The position numbers and the translations under genes were made by a program. The notes under the pieces are model-generated. The model saw nothing but the letters and a program-made list of their open reading frames with translations. It did not search any database and had not been told where the DNA came from. A stretch of 64,000 nt of DNA, taken from positions 2,238,001 through 2,302,000 of the forward strand of contig NZ_CP122960.1 in the NCBI RefSeq assembly GCF_029854195.1, written 5' to 3'. This DNA comes from Amylibacter sp. IMCC11727 (GTDB taxonomy: Bacteria > Pseudomonadota > Alphaproteobacteria > Rhodobacterales > Rhodobacteraceae). Below are positions 25,932 to 33,292 of this stretch, piece after piece (position 1 is the first letter of the stretch; every line of letters starts with the position of its first letter).

Positions 25932-27269
25932 ATGGCAGAACAAATGACCATCGCCATCGTGGATGACGAACAAGACATGCGCGAAAGCATTTCACAGTGG
26001 CTCACGCTGTCTGGCTATCGCACGCAAACGTTTTCCAGCGCAGAAGACGCGCTTAAAAACCTCGACAGCGATTTCCACGGTATTTTCATCTCGGACATTA
26101 AAATGCCGGGCATGGACGGGATCACCTTTCTTAAACGGCTGCAGTCCATTGATAATCAGCTGCCTGTCATCATGATCACAGGCCACGGCGATGTGGCTAT
26201 GGCGGTTGAGGCAATGCGCATTGGCGCGTATGACTTCCTTGAAAAACCGTTCGATCCAGAACGTATGGCAGAACTCACAAAACGCGCGGTTCACACCCGA
26301 CGCCTGACACTCGACAACCGCACTTTGCGCCGCGAATTGTCCGACGGTACGGTTCTTTTGCGCAAACTCATGGGCTCGTCCCCTGTGATGGAACGCCTGC
26401 GCGAGGACATTCTTGATCTGGCGCAAGCAGACGGCCACATCCTTGTGTCTGGGGAAACGGGGACGGGCAAATCCTTGATCGCCCATGCGCTGCATGCATG
26501 CGGCCCGCGTCAGGGTAAGAAATTCATCACCTTAAACTGCGCCGCCTTCACCGAAGAAGAACTGGCGCGCCGCCTGTTTGGCCCTATGGACGATGGCACA
26601 CCCGCAATCGAAGCATCGCTTGGCGGTACGCTTTGCCTTGAAGATGTGGAAAGCCTCCCAACTTCTATTCAGGCCCGTTTGATCGGCGCGCTCGAAGACC
26701 ATGATCGCGGTGCAGACACATCGCCCCTGCGCATCATTGCTATTTCCAACGCCCCCGATCCGAACACGTCACTCGAAGACACCATTCGCCAAGACCTGTA
26801 TTTCCGTCTGGCGGCCATGCACATCACGCCCCCGCCCTTGCGTGCGCGCGGAGAAGATATCCTCAACCTGTTCAACCGCTACGTCGAAACCTTCGCCGAT
26901 GAATACGGCTGCGAAGGCCCAGACGTATCCGCCAAAGACGCAGCCCAACTGTTGCAAGCCCCATGGCCTGGCAACATCCGCCAGCTCATCAACCTCGCCG
27001 AACGCGCCGTCCTGCAACATCGCCGCGGCAGCTACTCTATCGCGAACCTGTTGATGGACGACACCTCCGAACCCACACCCGAAGTGATTGCCGAAGGTAA
27101 ACCGCTCAAAGAATACGTCGAAGCGTTTGAACGCATGCTCATCGACAACACTATGCGCCGCCACAAAGGCTCCATCCAATCCGTCATGGAAGAACTCAGC
27201 CTGCCACGCCGCACACTGAACGAAAAAATGGCGAAATATGGGTTAACGCGCAGTAATTACGTGGGTTAG
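25932..27269 (+). CDS. Response regulator, DctD-like, with degenerate sigma54 AAA domain
   Basis: This 445-residue regulator pairs with the DctB-like kinase. The receiver domain has the phospho-acceptor Asp55 (FISDIKMPGMDG) and Lys105 (EKPF). The AAA domain keeps Walker A GETGTGKS at 174-181, but where NtrC-type proteins carry GAFTGA it reads LFGPMDDGTPAIEA, and the Walker B region GGTLFLDEI is changed to GGTLCLEDV. A FIS-type helix-turn-helix follows at about 405-440. Without GAFTGA it should not open sigma54 promoters in the usual way; it may act on another RNA polymerase form or only bind DNA. Confidence 0.85.
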   Translation: MAEQMTIAIVDDEQDMRESISQWLTLSGYRTQTFSSAEDALKNLDSDFHGIFISDIKMPGMDGITFLKRLQSIDNQLPVIMITGHGDVAMAVEAMRIGAYDFLEKPFDPERMAELTKRAVHTRRLTLDNRTLRRELSDGTVLLRKLMGSSPVMERLREDILDLAQADGHILVSGETGTGKSLIAHALHACGPRQGKKFITLNCAAFTEEELARRLFGPMDDGTPAIEASLGGTLCLEDVESLPTSIQARLIGALEDHDRGADTSPLRIIAISNAPDPNTSLEDTIRQDLYFRLAAMHITPPPLRARGEDILNLFNRYVETFADEYGCEGPDVSAKDAAQLLQAPWPGNIRQLINLAERAVLQHRRGSYSIANLLMDDTSEPTPEVIAEGKPLKEYVEAFERMLIDNTMRRHKGSIQSVMEELSLPRRTLNEKMAKYGLTRSNYVG

Positions 27270-27277
27270 TTAAGGTC

Positions 27278-27610
27278 GTGATACTCGAAATTCGGCACTA
27301 CACACTGCACCCAAACAAGCGCGAGGACTTTATCAAGTTCTTTGAAACCGAAAATCGTAAAGCCCTGCGCGATGCTGGTATGCTGGTGTTTGGCCCCATG
27401 CGCGATCTGGAAAACCCTGATAAAGTCCACTGGATGCGAGCATTCCCGTCTTTGGAACAACGTGAACAAATCAAAGACACGTTCTACAATGGCCCCGTTT
27501 GGAACGAACAAATTGAACACAAAGCGATGCCGATGATCGCCCATTTCACAGCCGATGTAGTCGAAACAACCGAACGGTTTGAAAACTTCAACGGTGATCC
27601 AGCGCTTTAG
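27278..27610 (+). CDS. NIPSNAP family protein
   Basis: This is a 110-residue dimeric alpha-beta barrel-like protein of the NIPSNAP family. The start MILEIRHYTLHPNKREDFIKFFE, the FGPMRDLENPDKVHWMRAFPSLEQRE region and the WNEQIEHKAMPMIAH block are typical. Its biochemical role is not established in bacteria. Translation starts with GTG, preceded by AAGG. It begins eight bases past the response-regulator stop and may be co-transcribed with it. Confidence 0.8.
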   Translation: MILEIRHYTLHPNKREDFIKFFETENRKALRDAGMLVFGPMRDLENPDKVHWMRAFPSLEQREQIKDTFYNGPVWNEQIEHKAMPMIAHFTADVVETTERFENFNGDPAL

Positions 27611-27638
27611 GCGGCGGGCTGGTAAATTAAGTCGCCGC

Positions 27639-28088
27639 CTATCGCTTTTGCGACAAATACCAATCCACGGCCATTTCCACGACGGGATCACCCTCCTCGT
27701 CGGAAATCACCACTTCGACAGCGAACTGCACTTTGCCTTCGGCATCCAGTGCGCTGGTCAAATCAGCCACATCCCCTGCAACCTTCGCGTTTGCGGTCAG
27801 CGTGCCCTTGGCCACCTTCACATACTTAATCTGCGCATTGGCCGCCACGGGCCGCAAGTTCAGGATCTGCGCCGCAAACGCCCCTGCCACAGCAGCCCCT
27901 GACGCTGCCTCACCCAAGGTAAACATCGCCCCAGCGTGCTGGCTCGCGATATGGTTCTCTGTCTCTGGCCGCTGCGTCATCCGCGTCGTCGCAATGCCAA
28001 GACCTACCTCGACGATATCAACACCCGTGTGGGCCGCATAAGGCACCGCAGTTTGCAAATGCGCTCGGATCATTTCAAATGGGGACAT
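27639..28088 (-). CDS. Hotdog-fold thioesterase-like protein (DUF4442 type)
   Basis: This 149-residue protein has the hotdog fold of PaaI/YiiD-type thioesterases. The segment HIASQHAGAMFTLGEAASGAA matches the HxGxxFTLxE active-site region of DUF4442-type members, and the C-terminal half forms the long beta sheet (IKYVKVAKGTLTANAKV). It probably hydrolyses an acyl-CoA or acyl-carrier thioester; the substrate is unknown. It is convergent with the NIPSNAP gene. Confidence 0.75.
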   Translation of the reverse strand: MSPFEMIRAHLQTAVPYAAHTGVDIVEVGLGIATTRMTQRPETENHIASQHAGAMFTLGEAASGAAVAGAFAAQILNLRPVAANAQIKYVKVAKGTLTANAKVAGDVADLTSALDAEGKVQFAVEVVISDEEGDPVVEMAVDWYLSQKR

Positions 28089-28305
28089 AACAAACCATTC
28101 CTTGTTCGGCCCTACGATTGGCTTGCACGACTCTACAAGTCAATCACGCGCACCGCATGACCTAACGTAGAGGTTGTTTCCCCCAACAATCCTGAATATT
28201 TCACGCGGTTCTCACGACTCTACCTTAAATAGTATCTTGCTGGGTCGTATTTCCCACTCTAGGTTTGCCTTGTTTTTTAACAAACTTTTTCAAAAGGAGA
28301 CTTTC

Positions 28306-28611
28306 ATGTCTGTCATTAATAAAATCAGTGTAAATGCTTGCGACAACGAATTGATTATCATCGCCTCAACCGACCGCGGTAGCTCTGAGCTGATGCACCT
28401 TAAATCTGGCTTCAACGCGCCCGTGTCCTATTCGGTGAACCCAGCGCACATTTTGGCGCCAGGCAAATACGACCTGACAGTAATTGGTATCAATTGGGGA
28501 GGCCCTGGCAAAATTTCGGTGGACATCGACGGTGACTCACCACAAACGCTGTCTGGCTCTGGGGGCAAAGGCGTATTTTTCAGCGAAACAATCCCTATGG
28601 TTGTCGCCTAA
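28306..28611 (+). CDS. Orphan 101-residue beta-rich protein
   Basis: I do not recognise this protein. It is preceded by a strong AAAAGGAG ribosome-binding site and has no signal peptide or membrane segment. The sequence is rich in Val, Ile, Ser and Gly with alternating hydrophobic pattern (ELIIIASTDRG, KYDLTVIGINWGGPGKISVDIDGD), which suggests a small beta sandwich. A single cysteine is at residue 11. The frame is open upstream to 28174, but the ribosome-binding site decides the start. It stands alone between the thioesterase gene and the methyltransferase gene. Confidence 0.6.
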   Translation: MSVINKISVNACDNELIIIASTDRGSSELMHLKSGFNAPVSYSVNPAHILAPGKYDLTVIGINWGGPGKISVDIDGDSPQTLSGSGGKGVFFSETIPMVVA

Positions 28612-28634
28612 GTCGCCACATTCTTAAGAAAGCG

Positions 28635-28652
28635 AAGCGCGATCTCGCGCTT
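28635..28652. terminator. Inverted repeat after orphan gene
   Basis: An 8-base perfect inverted repeat AAGCGCGA/TCGCGCTT lies 24 bases past the orphan stop codon and ahead of the convergent methyltransferase gene. The two-base centre means the real loop is larger. It may end transcripts from both sides. Confidence 0.4.
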
Positions 28653-28667
28653 TGCGTCCCCCCCACC

Positions 28668-29774
28668 TCACTGCTTCACGCACACCATATAGATATGCAC
28701 ATAATCCATCGCATGGCCCGCTGGATCGGCTGCAACCATATCCTCATATCGTCCGTAAAACGCATCGATAATGCGTGCGCGGTCCACGGCGCTGCGCTCG
28801 CGGCTCAACCCATTGGCAAACGTCGGCTCTGACCAACTGCGCAAGGTTGGGATATAATCGCGAGCGAACGCCGCAGGATCGCCGCCCTCTTCGCTGAACG
28901 CCTGTTCAAACGGACAACGCACCACGCGCGATTCCACATGTTCCAGCCGCAAACCTGCCTTATGCGCCGCACTTTCCACGTCTTCCAGCGGGGCTACAAA
29001 CTGATCCTGCGTGCGGTACACTTGCGGAAAATTCGTGTTGGCAAACTCTTCTTCAGTGATGATCCCATCCTCCACCAACCCACGCCAATGCAGCGCAAAG
29101 GTGTCAAACATATTCACACCGCCCGTATTGCCCAGATACCGCCCTTCGCTATCAATGCCGAAATTGAACAAACACAGCCGCGCACCAGGTTTCATCTCCG
29201 CCGCACGCTGGGCCAGCATGTTATCCCAATCCGCCGCGCCTTTGTCCTCATACGCTTGCCGCGTGGTCCCAGACGCGCCAACCATATGAACGTGATCTTC
29301 GATATTGCAGGGCACGGCGGTGATGTAATGGCTCGCCGTTGCTGAAAACCCCAGATCGAGCGTGCCCGCTGGCACAATCGCCTCGTGAAAAGACGTGGCA
29401 GACGCCATCACATGCACGCCGCTCACTTCGCTCAGATACGTCGTCTCCCCCGTCAGCCCATGCACAATCTGAAACACTTGGCTGAAATCATTACGCGGTA
29501 AATCCGTATAGATCATTTCAATCGGGCGATCTGGCGCACGTTCGCGCACATCTGCCAAAACACGCCGCCACATATCAAGCGATGTGCCCCCATCGGCGGC
29601 CCCCATATCTGTTGCGCGAAATACATCACTGCCCTTGCTCGGGTCCATCCGCGCCACCGCATCCAGCACCATTTGTGCGGCGTTATCCATCACATGTTTG
29701 GCCCCAACCGTCGCACGAGAATAATACCCCGCACCCTTCATCGCCATAAAACCCGTTGTCTCTTCGCGCGCCAT
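28668..29774 (-). CDS. SABATH-type SAM-dependent carboxyl methyltransferase
   Basis: This 368-residue enzyme matches the SABATH family, which methylates carboxyl groups of small molecules in plants with S-adenosylmethionine. The pattern MKGAGYYSRATVGAKHV at the N-terminus, ATDMGAADGGTSLDMW for cofactor binding, IEMIYTDLPRNDFSQVFQIVHGL and the LDLGFSATASHYI region are all in the expected order, and the C-terminal YVHIYMVCVK fits. I prefer ATG 29774, which follows GAGGG, over an ATG at 29786. The substrate is unknown. It is divergent from the leader-like peptide gene across 182 bases. Confidence 0.8.
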   Translation of the reverse strand: MAREETTGFMAMKGAGYYSRATVGAKHVMDNAAQMVLDAVARMDPSKGSDVFRATDMGAADGGTSLDMWRRVLADVRERAPDRPIEMIYTDLPRNDFSQVFQIVHGLTGETTYLSEVSGVHVMASATSFHEAIVPAGTLDLGFSATASHYITAVPCNIEDHVHMVGASGTTRQAYEDKGAADWDNMLAQRAAEMKPGARLCLFNFGIDSEGRYLGNTGGVNMFDTFALHWRGLVEDGIITEEEFANTNFPQVYRTQDQFVAPLEDVESAAHKAGLRLEHVESRVVRCPFEQAFSEEGGDPAAFARDYIPTLRSWSEPTFANGLSRERSAVDRARIIDAFYGRYEDMVAADPAGHAMDYVHIYMVCVKQ

Positions 29775-29881
29775 CTGAACCCTCATCTCTATTCAATTCA
29801 GAAAGTTAACCACTTTTCACCAAAGCAGGGAAGCCAAAGAAATTTCGGGCAAACACCCACAGGTAGCGCAATTTTCAATTT

Positions 29882-29897
29882 AGTGATTTTTCTCACA
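29882..29897. promoter_or_regulatory. CRP-like palindrome in divergent promoter region
   Basis: AGTGA, six bases, then TCACA matches nine of ten key positions of the CRP consensus TGTGA-N6-TCACA. It lies 60 bases upstream of the leader-like peptide gene and about 108 bases upstream of the methyltransferase gene. It is a candidate site for a CRP/FNR-family regulator; no such protein is encoded in the window. Confidence 0.35.
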
Positions 29898-29956
29898 TTC
29901 ACCCTTAAGTAGTGCGGCCATCATGGACTCTCTTTTAACTTTTAATGGAGATTATT

Positions 29957-30250
29957 ATGACCAAAAAAAATAAACTTGCTTCCGCGCTCAAGGAAAACCC
30001 AGAAATGCGGGCTAAATTTCTTGCAAACCTTGCAGAAACCGCACGGGAAGTCGGGATTTCACCCGAAGAGCTGAAGGCTGATGCCAGCCTTGATTTCCTT
30101 GGTCCAATTTCGCTCGAAGATTTGGGGAGCGGTCCACAGCAAATCGTGATCATCCACAAAAGCGACAGTGACAAAAACTCGACATCCATTGTTGTCGGGG
30201 GCAAAGGTCTGCGCGAAGCCATGCGGCTTGCTCGCGACCTAGAAAAGTAA
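29957..30250 (+). CDS. Nif11-leader-like small protein, candidate RiPP precursor
   Basis: This is a 97-residue protein with no recognised close homologue. Residues about 5-40 (KLASALKENPEMRAKFLANLAE, then GISPEELKAD) resemble the helical Nif11 leader found on peptides that are modified after translation. A VVGG stretch at residues 79-82 could serve as a double-glycine cleavage site, leaving a 15-residue tail rich in Lys, Arg and Leu. The core lacks cysteines, so lanthipeptide-type chemistry is unlikely. The ATG at 29957 is seven bases from GGAG. A hairpin separates it from the radical SAM gene. The precursor role is an inference. Confidence 0.55.
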   Translation: MTKKNKLASALKENPEMRAKFLANLAETAREVGISPEELKADASLDFLGPISLEDLGSGPQQIVIIHKSDSDKNSTSIVVGGKGLREAMRLARDLEK

Positions 30251-30261
30251 GCTAAACCAAG

Positions 30262-30304
30262 GCGTTTCGCAAAATCACAGGCTGACCGCTATTTTGCGGA
30301 ACGC
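30262..30304 (+). terminator. Hairpin between leader-like gene and radical SAM gene
   Basis: Two 14-base arms (30262-30275 and 30291-30304) pair with one mismatch: GCGTTTCGCAAAAT against ATTTTGCGGAACGC. It starts 12 bases past the small gene's stop and ends 85 bases before the radical SAM start. There is no T run, so it may act as a partial terminator or mRNA stabiliser, giving more small protein than enzyme. Confidence 0.6.
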
Positions 30305-30389
30305 ACTCTAACATCACAGTTTTTACCACACTTTAAATTTTACTTTTTGAACACCCGCCATCCAATTTTGCCAGATAAGGGAATTTACC

Positions 30390-31616
30390 ATGACAGCTCA
30401 TTTCAAATCCATTTCTTCAGACGAAACCAGCAGAGTCTTTCAAGTGGGAGGGCTCACATGCGAACGGTTTCCAGATGGCCGCGTGACCATCGAAGGCCTG
30501 AAAAAGGATATCCACGTCTATCCCAAATTCTCGGACGAAATCTTGGCCCTGAACCTGATGCGTTCGGTCAACCTTGGGGAAATGGAACACACATTTGTTC
30601 TTTCGATTACGGACCGTTGCAACATCAAATGCGATTTCTGCTGCCACCCGTTCATGGATTCCGAAATCTCAGAAGAAGACGCCATTCGTTTGGTGACAGA
30701 GGCAGCTCAACTGAACTACGACGAAATCTGCTGCACGGGCGGCGAACCGTTCCTCAAAAAGAAAACACTCTACAAGCTTGCAAACATCTGCCGTGACAAT
30801 TCGGTTTTGTTTGGCGTCATCAGCAACGGTTATTGGGCCAAAAACCGCGACAAAGCCTTTAAGATGGCCAAAGAAATGGTGGAGGAAGGCTTTTCTCGGG
30901 TGACTATTTCATGGGATCAGTCCCACGGCGAATTCATCGACGCACAGACGGCCCAAAACGCTATTGATGCCTGCATGGACGCTGGGCTGAAGGTCTGCCT
31001 CACAGGCAGCTTCAAACGCATCGGCGCAAAACACGTGGACTACGGCATCGACATGTCCGCTTACACGCCATACGACAACTTCGCGCTTTATGATTTCCCT
31101 GTGGCCGAAGCAGGCATGGCCGAAGAAAACAATTTGGATTTTGAACGGGCAAATACGGGCCTTGGCACTCTGCCAGACGACGATCCTCTGCTGTGCACCA
31201 TCGCTCACAAACGCGAACTTGTCGTCTATGCCCGCAACGGCGTGTCACAGCCCTGTTGCAGCATCTTTGGCGGCTATAAAATGTCCGCCATGAGCATCGC
31301 TGATTGGCGTGAAACCAGCGTTAAAGATTTACAAATCATGCACGAAGGCGATCCCTTCAACCGCATTATCAACGTCAAAGGATTCCGCTTTGTCTATGAC
31401 CTGATCGCAGAGCGGAACCCTGCCCTGGCGGCCAAACTGCCAGACATCAAATCCTGCGATAGCGTTTGCCATTTGTGTTCCAAACTGATGAACCCTGTCT
31501 TTGGCCCGCAAATCCGCGAAATTTGTAGCGACTATGTCTCCGAAGAAATGGCCATCGAATTGAGCAAAAAATTCGGGGCAGAGGCGATGGACGAACTCAT
31601 TGCGGCTTGTGCTTAA
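30390..31616 (+). CDS. Radical SAM enzyme with SPASM-like C-terminal cluster
   Basis: This 408-residue enzyme holds a [4Fe-4S] cluster for S-adenosylmethionine cleavage: Cys77, Cys81 and Cys84 in RCNIKCDFC. The GGEP motif is at residues 117-120, and SWDQSHGEFI at about 174-183 resembles the D-x-x-H-x-E-F motif of peptide epimerases such as YydG. The C-terminal part has C269, a 14-residue gap, G284 and C289-C290, then Cys356, 360, 363 and 379, which matches a SPASM-like arrangement for extra clusters. Such enzymes usually modify peptides. The ribosome-binding site is AAGGGAA. The likely substrate is the small protein encoded just upstream. Confidence 0.82.
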   Translation: MTAHFKSISSDETSRVFQVGGLTCERFPDGRVTIEGLKKDIHVYPKFSDEILALNLMRSVNLGEMEHTFVLSITDRCNIKCDFCCHPFMDSEISEEDAIRLVTEAAQLNYDEICCTGGEPFLKKKTLYKLANICRDNSVLFGVISNGYWAKNRDKAFKMAKEMVEEGFSRVTISWDQSHGEFIDAQTAQNAIDACMDAGLKVCLTGSFKRIGAKHVDYGIDMSAYTPYDNFALYDFPVAEAGMAEENNLDFERANTGLGTLPDDDPLLCTIAHKRELVVYARNGVSQPCCSIFGGYKMSAMSIADWRETSVKDLQIMHEGDPFNRIINVKGFRFVYDLIAERNPALAAKLPDIKSCDSVCHLCSKLMNPVFGPQIREICSDYVSEEMAIELSKKFGAEAMDELIAACA

Positions 31617-31624
31617 AACCTACG

Positions 31625-31656
31625 GGGCGGTCCAATCTTCAACGACCGCCCTTTTG
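31625..31656 (+). terminator. Terminator after radical SAM gene
   Basis: A perfect 8-base stem GGGCGGTC/GACCGCCC encloses an 11-base loop and is followed by TTTT. It lies nine bases past the stop codon and ends the leader-like/radical SAM unit. Confidence 0.75.
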
Positions 31657-31798
31657 CAAACCGTTGCGCCAAATACCGCAACACAGATTGCCCCGTTAAG
31701 AAATTAACTTTTCGCAAAATCTGACGCAAAACCCATATGGTTTCTGGGTGGTTTGCGGGGTATTTTTTACCGTTGAATTTTGCACGTTAACGAATGTG

Positions 31799-32449
31799 TT
31801 AACGGCTCGGTGGAATAGCCGCCAACGCGGTTTTCAAATCCCCATACCCCGTGAACCGCCGTTCAAATCGCAAGCCCATCCGTGCCGCACACTCCTGTGC
31901 TTTGGCGGTTAAGTCTGGGTTATCCGTTTGCGCCTGATAGACCACTTTTTCATAGTTCCCGAAATACATGTCCAACAGTTCGGGATGCTTATCCAATCCC
32001 ATTGGTTTCCAGAAAAAACTGTCAAAAACCGACACCAGAAAATCGGTCAAATAAAACGCCGTGATCTCGTCTTCAACGATATCCGCGAACACCTCATTGC
32101 CTTCAAAAAAGCTGTAACAGTGGGGTCCAGCGATCATCTCTACCCCCAACTCTTTACACTTCGCTTCCAGCTGCCCCCCCGTGCCGCAATCCGCGTAAGC
32201 CACGAAAATCTGATCGTATTCGCCTTGCCATTTGCGCACGACATCTTCGACGCCAGCAGGAATCAAATCCGGCGTCATATGCCATTTCGCCGGCAGACAT
32301 GTTAGGTCCATATGATCCCAGTTGTTGATCTTAAACAGCGCCAGAATTTCCCGCGCCAACGCCCCGCAGGCCAAAACCAAAACGCGCGCGGGATCACTCC
32401 CACGCGCGTCTAAACCTTGTTCACTCAATGTATGGTCATCGACCTGCAT
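31799..32449 (-). CDS. DUF1638 family protein
   Basis: This 216-residue cytoplasmic protein belongs to DUF1638, of unknown biochemical role. The VLVLACGALAREI start, FVAYADCGTGGQL, and the IAGPHCYSFFEGNEVF segment are conserved features, with Cys and His placed as if to bind metal. DUF1638 genes are commonly found beside corrinoid methyltransferase genes, as here. A GTG at 32464, overlapping the corrinoid gene's stop, is a possible alternative start. It probably assists the methyl transfer system, but that is inference. Confidence 0.8.
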   Translation of the reverse strand: MQVDDHTLSEQGLDARGSDPARVLVLACGALAREILALFKINNWDHMDLTCLPAKWHMTPDLIPAGVEDVVRKWQGEYDQIFVAYADCGTGGQLEAKCKELGVEMIAGPHCYSFFEGNEVFADIVEDEITAFYLTDFLVSVFDSFFWKPMGLDKHPELLDMYFGNYEKVVYQAQTDNPDLTAKAQECAARMGLRFERRFTGYGDLKTALAAIPPSR

Positions 32450-32456
32450 TGTGTGC

Positions 32457-33161
32457 TTACGCACTCATTTGATTGTGTTTTTTGGCCATGAACTCTTTGG
32501 CAGTTTCCACCGCCACGGCGGCGTCACGACAATAGGCATCTGCACCAATCGCCTTGCCAAACTCTTCGTTCAACGGTGCGCCACCCACCAGAACGGTGTA
32601 ATCATCGCGCATGCCTTTTTCGACCATCGTGTCGATCACAACTTTCATATACGGCATCGTCGTTGTCAGCAGAGCAGACATGCCAAGGATGTCAAACTCG
32701 CCCTCTTCCAGCGCTTCGATGTAGTTCTCAACGGGGTTGTTGATGCCAAGGTCTTTCACCTCAAAGCCAGCCCCTTCCATCATCATCGTCACCAGGTTTT
32801 TGCCGATATCGTGGATGTCACCTTTTACCGTACCGATCACCATGTTGCCCAAACGCGGCGCGCCTGTTTCAGCCAGCAGTGGTTTCAGAATGGCCATGCC
32901 GCCCTTCATTGCATTCGCTGCCAACAGAACCTCTGGCACAAACAAAATACCATCACGGAAATCAATGCCCACAATGCGCATGCCTTCAACCAATGCCTTG
33001 GTCAAAACGTCATAGGGCTGCCACCCGCGTTCCAGCAGGATGTTGACCGCTTCTTCGATCTCTTCTTTCAGACCATCATACAGGTCATCGTGCATTTGCG
33101 GCACAAGCTCATCGTCGCTCAGTTCGGACAGGATGATATCTTCTTCATCAGACATTGGCAT
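32457..33161 (-). CDS. Corrinoid (B12)-binding methyltransferase protein
   Basis: This 234-residue protein binds a corrinoid cofactor and carries a methyl group between partner enzymes. The N-terminal four-helix cap (about 25-100) precedes a Rossmann-like domain with the B12-binding motif DIHDIG at residues 115-120, where His117 ligates cobalt. The GMSALLTTTM and VLVGGAPLNEEFGK blocks complete the fold. It resembles MtbC/MttC-type proteins. It lies between the DUF1638 gene and the betaine-homocysteine methyltransferase gene, which together suggest methyl transfer from a methylated amine or betaine; the exact donor is not shown. Confidence 0.88.
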   Translation of the reverse strand: MPMSDEEDIILSELSDDELVPQMHDDLYDGLKEEIEEAVNILLERGWQPYDVLTKALVEGMRIVGIDFRDGILFVPEVLLAANAMKGGMAILKPLLAETGAPRLGNMVIGTVKGDIHDIGKNLVTMMMEGAGFEVKDLGINNPVENYIEALEEGEFDILGMSALLTTTMPYMKVVIDTMVEKGMRDDYTVLVGGAPLNEEFGKAIGADAYCRDAAVAVETAKEFMAKKHNQMSA

Positions 33162-33292
33162 TAAATCCCATTATAATTTGCGCCACCAACGCGGTGTAAC
33201 TTAGCAAACATTAAGCCCAACGATTGGTCAATCTGCAAAAATAGCGACACTGTTTTTTCCCATTCCGACCGAATGTATCAAAAACGTCAAAG

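Noticed and set aside
31783..31803. CtrA-type TTAA-N7-TTAA site
   Set aside because: The two TTAA boxes are eight bases apart and lie at the 3' end of a gene, so it is not a credible site.
32322..33164. 280-residue plus-strand frame opposite the corrinoid and DUF1638 genes
   Set aside because: Both minus-strand genes have clear motifs including DIHDIG; this frame is a His-rich shadow.
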